DNA from: Geofilum rhodophaeum
GTDB lineage: Bacteria > Bacteroidota > Bacteroidia > Bacteroidales > Marinilabiliaceae
NCBI RefSeq assembly: GCF_002210225.1
Contig: NZ_MWUJ01000002.1
Coordinates: 248,001-312,000 of the forward strand
DNA length: 64,000 nt
Direction of reading: 5' to 3'
Each line of letters opens with the position of its first letter. Positions within the stretch are counted from its first letter, which is position 1. A model generated the notes under the pieces. It had not been told where the DNA came from. It ran no database searches and saw only the letters and a list, made by a program, of their open reading frames with translations. Of this stretch, positions 34,869 through 41,997 are shown in pieces. A program made the position numbers and the translations under genes.

Positions 34869-36117
34869 CTCTTTGGCTTAAGGGGAAAGTCAGGATAAAG
34901 GTACTGCCTTTTTCCATACTGCTTTCAATTTTTATGCTGCCTCCGTATTGCTCCACTACTTTTTTTACGTAGGTGAGGCCCAATCCAAAACCCTTAACAT
35001 TGTGTACGTTGCCCGTCGATACCCGGAAATGCTTGTCGAAGATGCGCTCCTGGTCTGCCCTGGCAATGCCAATGCCGTTGTCGCTGATACGAACAAGCAG
35101 CTTGTCCTCCTTGTTCTGGGTGCGTATTTGGAGTCGCGGAGCCTGCTTTACGTATTTCAGCGCATTGTCGAGCAAATTGGAAAGGACCAGCGACAGCGGC
35201 CCCTGCTCCGCTTCAATCTGGTCGAAACGGGCTTCCTTACTCAGGCTGCAGCTTGCACCCAGCTCGTCCATGCGGTATTGAAAAGTGTGCAGCACCTGGT
35301 CGATCAGCTCATGTACCCTCACCACTTCGGTCTGTCCCCGGCTTTCTTCGCCCGAGGCCACCCGAAGCACGGCTTCAACATGGGCCTGCAGGCGCTGGGT
35401 CTCGTTCAGGATAACCTGGGTGTATTCTTCGGTTTTGGCGGCTTGGTCGCCCTTAAGGCGTTTCAGCAGGTTGGAGGCAAAGCGGATGTTGGCAATCGGC
35501 GTCTGAAACTCGTGCACCATATTGTTGACAAAGTCGGAAGTCCTCACCATTAAAGCCTTCTCCCGTCTGAAGAGTCGCCACATAATCAGGAAGGAGATCA
35601 TCACAAAGAGGATGAAAACGATGGACAGGCCCAGTTGACTCCATAGTTCTGCAATGAGAAACTGATTGCGGGTAGGAAACTGCAATCTGATTTGAATGCC
35701 GTCCTGATCGATGAGTCCGTTCAGATTTTGTCGGTAGCAGGCAGGGGTAAAAAAAAGTCCCTGTCCCTGATGCAACAAGGAGTCGCTGATGTCGAAAGTA
35801 TAGGGCAGGTCGATGTGAAAACGGTGGAGGCAGGCATGAATGATGCTGTCGATCTCGGCTTGTTTGGCCTGGTGCACCTGCTCGGCGCACTCGCGACCGC
35901 ATAAAAAGTCGGTCATGTCGTTGCACAGGGGTGCCCGATGACCAATTTCATCGCGGGCTGCATTTAAGGCCATACTCACGCGGTGGTTAAAGTTTTGTTC
36001 TTCGAGGTGGGCCGCACGCGATATCCAGCTCACTTGTATTAAAATGAGCAGGAGCAGTACCACAAAGGTAAGGACCGGAAGTATGCCCTGTTTGTAGGAG
36101 TTCCACGGTTTATTCAT
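34837..36117 (-). CDS. Sensor histidine kinase (RprX-like) with Cys-rich periplasmic domain
   Basis: 426 residues. Transmembrane helices at about 14-31 (LPVLTFVVLLLLILIQVSW) and 165-187 (IVFILFVMISFLIMW) enclose a ~130-residue periplasmic sensor. That sensor has five Cys, in APLCNDMTDFLCGRECAE, IHACLHRF and TPACYRQN. HisKA acceptor in NNMVHEFQTPIANI; HATPase with VLSNLLDNALKYV, ISDNGIGIARADQERIFDKHF and GFGLGLTYVKKVVEQYGG. It would phosphorylate the adjacent OmpR-type regulator. The unusual number of sensor Cys suggests metal, thiol or redox sensing, though structural disulfides are equally possible. It is divergent from the Cys-repeat peptide gene. Confidence 0.93.
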   Translation of the reverse strand: MNKPWNSYKQGILPVLTFVVLLLLILIQVSWISRAAHLEEQNFNHRVSMALNAARDEIGHRAPLCNDMTDFLCGRECAEQVHQAKQAEIDSIIHACLHRFHIDLPYTFDISDSLLHQGQGLFFTPACYRQNLNGLIDQDGIQIRLQFPTRNQFLIAELWSQLGLSIVFILFVMISFLIMWRLFRREKALMVRTSDFVNNMVHEFQTPIANIRFASNLLKRLKGDQAAKTEEYTQVILNETQRLQAHVEAVLRVASGEESRGQTEVVRVHELIDQVLHTFQYRMDELGASCSLSKEARFDQIEAEQGPLSLVLSNLLDNALKYVKQAPRLQIRTQNKEDKLLVRISDNGIGIARADQERIFDKHFRVSTGNVHNVKGFGLGLTYVKKVVEQYGGSIKIESSMEKGSTFILTFPLSQRDGQDKENTGH

Positions 36118-36126
36118 CGGGGCAAA

Positions 36127-36183
36127 ATTAACAAAAGAGAGAGGCTTCCAACGGGCATTAACTTTACATTAACGCCCATTAAC
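36127..36183. promoter_or_regulatory. ATTAAC direct repeats between sensor kinase and Cys-repeat peptide genes
   Basis: ATTAAC occurs at 36127, 36157, 36168 and 36178 on the plus strand; the last three are CATTAAC. Spacings of 11 and 10 bp between the last three, and 30 bp to the first, put all on the same DNA face. This is what OmpR-family regulators usually bind. The cluster is 11-34 bp upstream of the peptide promoter and just before the kinase start. Confidence 0.6.
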
Positions 36184-36193
36184 AGGCTGCTAA

Positions 36194-36224
36194 CTTGTTT
36201 TTATTCAGAATCATTCTAGTTTTG
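36194..36224 (+). promoter_or_regulatory. Promoter of the Cys-repeat peptide gene
   Basis: -33-like CTTG/TTGTTT at 36194-36200 and -7 TAGTTTTG (36217-36224) with about 19 bp between them. The leader is about 55 nt. The ATTAAC repeats end 10 bp before the -33 element, a position suited to activation. Confidence 0.55.
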
Positions 36225-36284
36225 TAAATGAGCCTTTCAAAAATAGGCTTTCTTTAGTTTGCTAACCAATAAAACAATAAAACG

Positions 36285-36512
36285 ATGAAAAAGAAATTAG
36301 CAGCAGCATTTTTGTTTGTATTTGCTTTGGGCATGACTGCCCCCGCTTTTGCTGGCGACATGATGCAGGAGCCCGAGAAAAAAGAAAATTGCGAAGCCAA
36401 GAAGGCCGAGTGCAGTGAGGCTAAAAAAGCCGATTGCGACAAAGCTAAAAAAGCCGATTGCGACAAGGCAGAGAAAAAAGCTTGCTGCGATAAAGCCAAG
36501 AAGGCCGAATAA
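36285..36512 (+). CDS. Small exported Cys/Lys/Ala octad-repeat peptide
   Basis: 75 residues. A signal peptide ends near AFAG (residues 1-24). The mature part is almost only Lys, Ala, Glu, Asp and Cys. Cys36, 43, 51, 59, 67 and 68 are spaced 7, 8, 8 and 8 residues, in the repeated unit CDKAKKAD, ending in a CC pair. At DNA level a 24-bp unit is duplicated (36420-36467). The mature peptide would be helical with Cys spread along it. It might bind metal or act as a thiol buffer in the periplasm. It has its own promoter and terminator, and faces the Cys-rich sensor kinase gene. No known family recognised. Confidence 0.75.
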   Translation: MKKKLAAAFLFVFALGMTAPAFAGDMMQEPEKKENCEAKKAECSEAKKADCDKAKKADCDKAEKKACCDKAKKAE

Positions 36513-36531
36513 GCTTGTTTTGTTTAATCCG

Positions 36532-36569
36532 AAAAAGGGAGGCATTCGAAAGGATGTTTCCCTTTTTTT
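36532..36569 (+). terminator. Terminator of the Cys-repeat peptide gene
   Basis: Stem AAAAAGGGA (36532-36540) and TCCCTTTTT (36559-36567), loop 18 nt, continuing in T residues to 36569. Located 20 bp after the stop codon. Confidence 0.7.
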
Positions 36570-36638
36570 CTGTCAGGTAGTGAAAAATCCCCAGCTTCTT
36601 CCTACTTTTGCGCCCTCAAAACCAAAAGATTGAAGAGA

Positions 36639-37277
36639 ATGACCTGTAGTTTGTGTGGATCAGAAGTTCGAGAAAGCTTTAGCGGAATAGAGGGAATAAA
36701 ACTGCATCGTTGCAGCAACTGTTGGCTGGTGTTTAAGGACCCCGAATTGCATCCCTCGGCCGAGGAGGCGGAATATCGCTACGCCCAGCACAACAACAGC
36801 GACGATTGTCCCGGTTACCGGGATTTTTTGAATCAGGCCTTAGAACCTACCTTGCCTTACCTTGATTTTGGCATGGAAGGCCTGGATTTTGGCTGCGGCC
36901 CTAATCCGGTTTTGGCCCGCATGCTCGATGAGGCCGGTTATTCTTGCACTTACTACGATCCCTTTTTCTTTCCGGATTTGCCCGACGACCGGCAGGATTT
37001 CATTATGGCCACCGAATGTTTTGAACACTTTTTTGCACCTGCTGCAGAAATGAAGCTCCTGACCGCCCTCTTAAGGCCCCACGGCACGCTTACCGTAATG
37101 ACGCATCGCTGGGACGAGGAAACCGATTTTTCTACCTGGTGGTACCTGCGCGACCCGACCCACATTTCCTTTTTTCACCGCAAGACTTTCGATTACCTCT
37201 GCACGCGTTTTGGTTATCAGGTAGAGGAAGCGCCCGGCGACAAGGTCATCGTACTTCGAAAAATGGTGGTGGTGTAA
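36639..37277 (+). CDS. Zinc-ribbon class I methyltransferase
   Basis: 212 residues from ATG 36639 (MTCSLCGSEV), with GAAGAGA just upstream; a TTG start at 36630 is also open. N-terminal zinc ribbon: CSLC at residue 3 and CSNC ~20 residues on. The methyltransferase part has the SAM motif LDFGCGPNPVLARMLDEAGY, FIMATECFEHF and LLRPHGTLTVMTHRW. YLRDPTHISFFHRKTFDYLCTRFGYQVE at the end is typical of the family. Substrate unknown; zinc-ribbon relatives act on sugars or small metabolites. It is separate from the flanking peptide genes by terminators or promoters. Confidence 0.85.
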   Translation: MTCSLCGSEVRESFSGIEGIKLHRCSNCWLVFKDPELHPSAEEAEYRYAQHNNSDDCPGYRDFLNQALEPTLPYLDFGMEGLDFGCGPNPVLARMLDEAGYSCTYYDPFFFPDLPDDRQDFIMATECFEHFFAPAAEMKLLTALLRPHGTLTVMTHRWDEETDFSTWWYLRDPTHISFFHRKTFDYLCTRFGYQVEEAPGDKVIVLRKMVVV

Positions 37278-37331
37278 TCGCGCCGAAGCAGGTTAATAAA
37301 TCTTTAATTATTCTTTGGTGAGCAACTAAAG

Positions 37332-37374
37332 CATCAGGTATTGGTTATGTTTGTAGCATAACCAATACCTGATG
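37332..37374 (+). promoter_or_regulatory. Perfect 18-bp palindrome over the promoter and start codon of the His-rich gene
   Basis: Arms 37332-37349 and 37357-37374 are exact reverse complements with a 7-bp spacer TTTGTAG. A -7 match TATGTTTG (37346-37353) spans the left arm and spacer, and the right arm ends at the ATG (37372-37374). A repressor bound here would block both promoter and leader. The leader hairpin would also hide the start codon. Confidence 0.65.
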
Positions 37375-37743
37375 AGGCGAACCAGAAACATAAAGCAGGG
37401 ACTCGTACTTCTGAGCCTTCCTTTTGTGTTGCTGTTGTTTTACAACAACAACAGCAACTGGCATTACCATCAGCAACAGAACGGAACCCTCGTCCGGCAT
37501 GCGCACCCCTATTCTGTCGGGCAAGTGCCGGGGACGCCTGTACAGGACCATCCCCACAGCACTGCCGATTGGCTGGTGCTCACCCTGCTCTCGGCAGGCT
37601 TCAGTGAGGAAGCGCTGCCAATTGCTGAGCTGCCGGTGGTGGCCGAGCAGGACCTCGCCGGGTCGGCCACAGCAGTGCCTGTCCTTCGTCCGGGCTCAAG
37701 CCCTTTACTTTTCTTTCGTCGGGGACCTCCCCTGGCGGCCTAA
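37372..37743 (+). CDS. Small His-rich membrane-anchored/exported protein
   Basis: 123 residues with an N-terminal membrane segment (QGLVLLSLPFVLLLFYNN). It is followed by a His-rich region, NWHYHQQQNGTLVRHAHPYS...VQDHPHSTADW, seven His in about 35 residues and able to bind a divalent metal. The C-terminal half is Ala/Leu/Pro-rich without recognisable domain. The signature HYHxxxNGxxxxHAHPY with DHPHS appears in short Bacteroidota proteins encoded before TonB-dependent receptors. It lies 90 bp upstream of the ZnuD-like receptor. Role proposed: metal binding or sensing linked to receptor function; unproven. Confidence 0.65.
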   Translation: MRRTRNIKQGLVLLSLPFVLLLFYNNNSNWHYHQQQNGTLVRHAHPYSVGQVPGTPVQDHPHSTADWLVLTLLSAGFSEEALPIAELPVVAEQDLAGSATAVPVLRPGSSPLLFFRRGPPLAA

Positions 37744-37833
37744 AAACGCTTTCAGTATGTATTCCGGGCAGGGCAACTCGTTTAGTGCGAGCTGCTCCAA
37801 TGCCCCATGTTTTTAGGTTTAAAGAATTGTTTT

Positions 37834-40080
37834 ATGAACCGCAGTATATTATTTATTCTATTCTTTTTTCAAAGTCTGTCTTCCTTTCCCAATCCTGTTG
37901 ATGCCCGTCCCGCTACCGATGCCAATGTTTTTGGCCATGTGGTAGATGCCGCTTCGGGCGAGCACCTGCCCTTTGTCAACCTGGTGGTTAAAGGCACCCG
38001 CATAGGTACCATCACCGATGCCAGCGGGCATTATTTTTTAACCAATCTGCCTGAGGGGCCCCTGGTCATCCAGGCTTCGAGTATGGGCTATGCCGTGGCC
38101 GAAGTGGCTGTGGAAGCGGTGGCCAAAACCACGCAGGAAATCGATATCCCGCTTTCAGCCACCAGCATTACGCTCAGCGGGGTTACCCTGACTGCTTCGC
38201 CTACTGCCAGTGGCTTTCGCTATCAGCCCGATGCGGTTTTTATGGGCGAAGAAATACAACGACGCAGCGAAGCCTCCTTTGGAGAAATGTTGAACGGTCA
38301 GCCCGGCGTAGCCATGCGGAGCATGGGGTCGGCACCGGCCAGACCTGTTATTCGGGGCATGGACGGCGACCGTATTCTGGTCCTCGAAAATGGTGAGCGC
38401 ATGGGCGATATCTCCGAGACCTCGGCCGATCACTCCATTTCTTTGGATCCCCTGGCCGCCAGTCGGGTCGAAGTCATTCGCGGACCCGCCAGTCTCCTCT
38501 ACGGCTCCAGTGCCCTGGGTGGCGTCATCAATTTGATGACCACCGACATTCCCGATCAGTGGGACGAGGGTTGGTCTGGGGCAGCCTCGGTTCAGGCAGC
38601 GAGCATGAACCGTATGGGTGCTGGTTTTGCGCGTGTGGCTGCGGGCGGAGAGGAACACGCCTTTTCGGCACGTATGGCCTATCGACAGGCGGGCGACATC
38701 ACAACGCCGGAAGGTCGTATTGCGGGGACTTCCATGCAGGCCTATGACGCCGCTCTGGGCTGGGGTGTGGATAAGGGACCGTGGCTGGGTGGACTCAGTT
38801 TCTCTTTGTCCGACCAGACCTTTGGTATTCCTGAAGCGGCAGAGAACTCCGAAGAGGAGGTGGAGATCCGTGCCAACAGGATGGCCCTGCAAGGGCGTTT
38901 TGGTCGTTCGTGGCAGGACAGGTCTTTCGACCAGGCCCAGTGGCGTTTTAATCTGAGTCGTTTTGAGCAGGATGAGGTGGAATTGTTTAAACCGGCAGAC
39001 GCTCCTGAAGAAGAAGCCATAGGGCTCTCTTATGAGCAGTATGCTTTGAGTTCGACCCTCACGCTGCAACATAAGCCCGCCGGGGTACTCGACAGGGGGG
39101 CAGTCGGTTTCAGCTGGAATGCCCAACAGCTGGATATCAAGGGAGAAGAGGCCTACACACCGGGCGAGCAGCGCTTTTCGGTGGCCGCCTTCAGTTTTGA
39201 GGAAGTCCCTTTGTCGAACATCCTACGCCTGCAGTTTGGCTTGCGCCTCGACCTGCAACACTCCAGGGCTTTAAGCAACCAAAGATTTCCCGACGCTAAG
39301 CTTTCCCGTACTTCCTTCAACTATTCGGGGAGTGTGGGACTCAATGTGCGCCCTTTTCCCGGTTTTGAGCTGGGGGCCCAACTGGCGCGTTCGCACCGCA
39401 ATCCCATGGTGGAGGAGCTGTTTGCCGATGGGGCCCATTTGGGGGCCGGCGTATATGAGCAGGGCAATGTTGCGCTAAGCGATGAAATTGGTCATGGCGG
39501 CGATGTTTTCGTGACCTGGGAGCGGGGCGCCTGGCAGCTGGAGCTGACCGGCTTTGTGAATGATTTCACCAATTACATCATTTTTCAGCCCACCGGCGAA
39601 GTGGATGCGGCTTCGGGCTACGATATTTATAGCTATGCCGAAGGGAAGGCCCGTTTGTACGGCAACGAGTTTCAGGCCAACTGGCAGGCCAGTCGCGCTT
39701 TGTCGTGGCAGACCAGCATCGACTGGGTGCGGGGTCGAAGGGTTTTTGATAAAAGTCCCAACGAGAATCTGCCCTTCATTCCGCCCCTGCGCTGGCGCAA
39801 TGCGCTGGAGTACGACTTTGGTCGCACCTGGATGGGCGCCCAGCTGATGTTGGTGCGCCAACAGGATCAGGTGGCTCCCGGAGAGGCGGTGACCGATGGT
39901 TATGCGCTTGTCGGACTTCAAGCCGGATACCGTGTGAACGGACGGGGACGCCAAACTCTGATTCTTCGTGTGGAGAACCTCTTTGATACGGCCTACCGCG
40001 ATCACCTGAGTCGCATCGAGGACCGCAACTTTGTAATGCCGGGTCGCAACTTCAACCTCAGTTGGCGCTGGTTCTTTTAA
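37834..40080 (+). CDS. TonB-dependent receptor, ZnuD-like (probable metal uptake)
   Basis: 748 residues from ATG 37834 (MNRSILFILFFFQS); the upstream in-frame start at 37807 lacks a better signal. Order: signal peptide; carboxypeptidase-like domain (NVFGHVVDAASGEHLPFVNLVVKGTRIGTITDASGHY); plug (EEIQRRSEASFGEMLNGQPGVAMRSMGSAPARPVIRGMDGDRILVLENGERMGDIS, RVEVIRGPASLLYGSSALGGVINL); 22-strand barrel ending in SWRWFF. The segment VEELFADGAHLGAGVYEQGN matches ZnuD zinc receptors. The external loops are acidic (NSEEEVEIRAN, APEEEAIG) rather than His-rich. No SusD partner. Co-transcribed with the upstream His-rich protein by proximity. Confidence 0.88.
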   Translation: MNRSILFILFFFQSLSSFPNPVDARPATDANVFGHVVDAASGEHLPFVNLVVKGTRIGTITDASGHYFLTNLPEGPLVIQASSMGYAVAEVAVEAVAKTTQEIDIPLSATSITLSGVTLTASPTASGFRYQPDAVFMGEEIQRRSEASFGEMLNGQPGVAMRSMGSAPARPVIRGMDGDRILVLENGERMGDISETSADHSISLDPLAASRVEVIRGPASLLYGSSALGGVINLMTTDIPDQWDEGWSGAASVQAASMNRMGAGFARVAAGGEEHAFSARMAYRQAGDITTPEGRIAGTSMQAYDAALGWGVDKGPWLGGLSFSLSDQTFGIPEAAENSEEEVEIRANRMALQGRFGRSWQDRSFDQAQWRFNLSRFEQDEVELFKPADAPEEEAIGLSYEQYALSSTLTLQHKPAGVLDRGAVGFSWNAQQLDIKGEEAYTPGEQRFSVAAFSFEEVPLSNILRLQFGLRLDLQHSRALSNQRFPDAKLSRTSFNYSGSVGLNVRPFPGFELGAQLARSHRNPMVEELFADGAHLGAGVYEQGNVALSDEIGHGGDVFVTWERGAWQLELTGFVNDFTNYIIFQPTGEVDAASGYDIYSYAEGKARLYGNEFQANWQASRALSWQTSIDWVRGRRVFDKSPNENLPFIPPLRWRNALEYDFGRTWMGAQLMLVRQQDQVAPGEAVTDGYALVGLQAGYRVNGRGRQTLILRVENLFDTAYRDHLSRIEDRNFVMPGRNFNLSWRWFF

Positions 40081-40199
40081 TGAATCACAGTCTTCTTGCT
40101 TTCATTGTTGCCCCGTATCACCGGAAAATACATCAGCTCGGCATAGGCCGGGTTCAGATTGAAAGTCCCAAACAATAATGCGCTTCTTTTGAAACGCAT
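40077..40199 (-). other. Tentative 40-aa open reading frame, low confidence
   Basis: From ATG 40199 (inside the hairpin below) to a TAA at 40077-40079 that overlaps the TonB-receptor stop region. The 40-residue product begins MRFKRSALLFGTFNLNPAYA and ends in ESKKTVIH. It fills a stretch with no other gene and shows no low complexity. A stop-free run of 40 codons is not rare by chance. It may be a small gene, a remnant of one, or nothing. Confidence 0.2.
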
Positions 40200-40210
40200 T
40201 ATTGTTTTTT
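40170..40210 (+). terminator. Terminator of the TonB-receptor operon
   Basis: Perfect 13-bp AT-rich stem (40170-40182 with 40195-40207), loop 12 nt, followed by T residues to 40210. It lies 90 bp past the receptor stop. The A-run on the left arm could also let it work for the minus strand. Confidence 0.75.
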
Positions 40211-40248
40211 GATACGGAGAGCCTATTATTAATAGACCGTTTGTTTGC

Positions 40249-41556
40249 TCAACTTAGTTGTCTGCTTAATTTGAGAGATGCTTTCATAATGACCGACAGT
40301 ATGATTACCAAGCCAATATTTCCAGCCAAAAATGCGAGGTCGTTAAGTTGTAAAAGTACAAAAAGAAAACTGTACATAAGTATCAGGAGTCCCGTTACCC
40401 ATGAAGTTAGGCGGAGGTTTTGCAGCAATCCATAGGCAAACAAGCTTATAATTGAAATATTAGCTGTGGAGGCGATTACATAGGCAATGTCGAATCCCGT
40501 ATGTTCGCTTAGAGCAGTTAGTAATGAAAAAAAGAGAATCAGAGCCAGTCCAACCAGAAGATACTGAAAAAGGTGCACATTTTTATTGTAAATCAGTTCT
40601 ATGAATAAGAATACCAGTAAGGTCAAGACAATAAACAGGATGCCGTATTTGGCTGATCTCATCGCTTTCTGGTAATGGTTTACAGGGAGATACAGGTCAA
40701 CACCCAGGGAGTGCTCCCATACGTCAAATCTAGCTCCTTGCCAGTATTGAGGAAAATTCCTATTTAAATGAGTGAGTTGCCAATGAGCAGTAAATCCATT
40801 TTCCGAAACATCTCTTGTAAGCGGTAATAGGTTGCCGCTGAAACTTGGATTGGTCCATGAAGAAGCAATGTCAATTTTGCTGTCTTGTCCCAACGGCAAT
40901 ATGGTAAAGGTTTTAGATCCGCTTAGCTCCAATTGGATGTCAAAAGGAATGTTTTTATTCAAATCGTAAACTGTCAAGGGGGTTTTTATACTGAAACCTG
41001 TTTTGGTAATGGCTTTTGTATGCATTCCAGACTCTGGTTCAATGGATTTGTTGTCCCATTTAATTTTTATATCCCCTCTAATGCCTCTGGTGTCGCTAAC
41101 TCCAAAGGTAACCACTGCTTTACTCCAATCGGGTGTTCCAACGATTTCTTCCGGATTTATATCGAACTTGAATTGTCCGGTAATCTCTGATATTGAAGTG
41201 TAGACAGCTGTTTTATAAATACCCCGGTATCTGATCTCTGGATTTATTTTGGTGGAAATATTTAAATTGTAGGGCATAATGTGGAGCCAGTCTTTCTGAA
41301 CAATCAAATTTCCATTTTTGTCAACAACCGATTTTTTTGTCGGAATGTTTAATATGGGGCCTGCCAACACTTGGGCATGTCCCCATTGGGCAGAAATTTC
41401 ATTTTCTACTTCTAAGGACGTTGATTCCCTTTCGGCAATAACGCTCTTTATCATAGATAAGGGAATAAGCAGCAATAAAGCTATGATTCCGATAATTGTC
41501 AGTTTAAAGGTTAATGAGTTAACCCAGGGGGTTTTTGGGAGATTTTTTGTTTCCAT
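40249..41556 (-). CDS. creD: CreD-family inner-membrane protein
   Basis: 435 residues from ATG 41556 (METKNLPKTPWVNSLTFKL); an upstream in-frame ATG at 41589 would add 11 residues. One N-terminal helix (LTIIGIIALLLLIPLSMIKSVI) is followed by the family stretch IAERESTSLEVENEISAQWGHAQVLAGPIL, a large periplasmic domain, and a bundle of C-terminal membrane helices (GILFIVLTLLVFLFIELIY onward), as in CreD. Typical CreD length is about 450. In enterobacteria creD is controlled by CreBC, but in Bacteroidota it usually travels with a winged-helix regulator as here. The physiological role is unclear. The three-gene cassette is notably more AT-rich than its surroundings. Confidence 0.9.
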   Translation of the reverse strand: METKNLPKTPWVNSLTFKLTIIGIIALLLLIPLSMIKSVIAERESTSLEVENEISAQWGHAQVLAGPILNIPTKKSVVDKNGNLIVQKDWLHIMPYNLNISTKINPEIRYRGIYKTAVYTSISEITGQFKFDINPEEIVGTPDWSKAVVTFGVSDTRGIRGDIKIKWDNKSIEPESGMHTKAITKTGFSIKTPLTVYDLNKNIPFDIQLELSGSKTFTILPLGQDSKIDIASSWTNPSFSGNLLPLTRDVSENGFTAHWQLTHLNRNFPQYWQGARFDVWEHSLGVDLYLPVNHYQKAMRSAKYGILFIVLTLLVFLFIELIYNKNVHLFQYLLVGLALILFFSLLTALSEHTGFDIAYVIASTANISIISLFAYGLLQNLRLTSWVTGLLILMYSFLFVLLQLNDLAFLAGNIGLVIILSVIMKASLKLSRQLS

Positions 41557-41626
41557 GATTTCTTGTTTTAAAAGTACTTTTTTTTTCAAAGTAAAAAAAT
41601 AAAAAAATTATTGATGATTAGTTTTG

Positions 41627-41938
41627 CTAATGTACATTTTTGTCAGGGCTTTTAAGCAGTTTTTCAAGTGCGTTGATATGTGAAGAAAATTGCTTTTTCC
41701 CATCTCCAGTAAGGGTATAAGAGGTATTTGGTTTTTTGCCAATGAACTGTTTATGAACTGCAATAATCCCAGCTTTTTCCAGCCCTTTTAAATGACTGGC
41801 CAGATTTCCGTCGGTAACTCCGAGTAAATCTTTGAGGGTGTTGAATTCAACTCCCTCGTTCACCATTAGGGCGCTCATTATTCCCAGGCGAACACGGTTG
41901 TCGAAATTTTTGTTAAGTCCCTCAATGATTGTTTTCAT
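41627..41938 (-). CDS. Winged-helix transcriptional regulator next to creD
   Basis: 103 residues. A single HTH domain: NRVRLGIMSALMVNEGVEFNTLKDLLGVTDGNLASHLKGLEKAGIIAVHKQFIGKKPNTSYTLTGDGKKQFSSHINALEKLL. This belongs to the ArsR/MarR-like transcriptional regulators with the short winged HTH form common in Bacteroidota. No Cys metal site is present, so metal sensing is unlikely. It lies 70 bp upstream of creD and 59 bp downstream of the membrane protein gene, all on one strand, and so probably controls the cassette. The inducer is unknown. Confidence 0.85.
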   Translation of the reverse strand: MKTIIEGLNKNFDNRVRLGIMSALMVNEGVEFNTLKDLLGVTDGNLASHLKGLEKAGIIAVHKQFIGKKPNTSYTLTGDGKKQFSSHINALEKLLKSPDKNVH

Positions 41939-41997
41939 GGTGATTGTTTTTCTGCCTGGTGAAGGATTCTTGTTTACAGCATGGCTGAAGAATAGGT

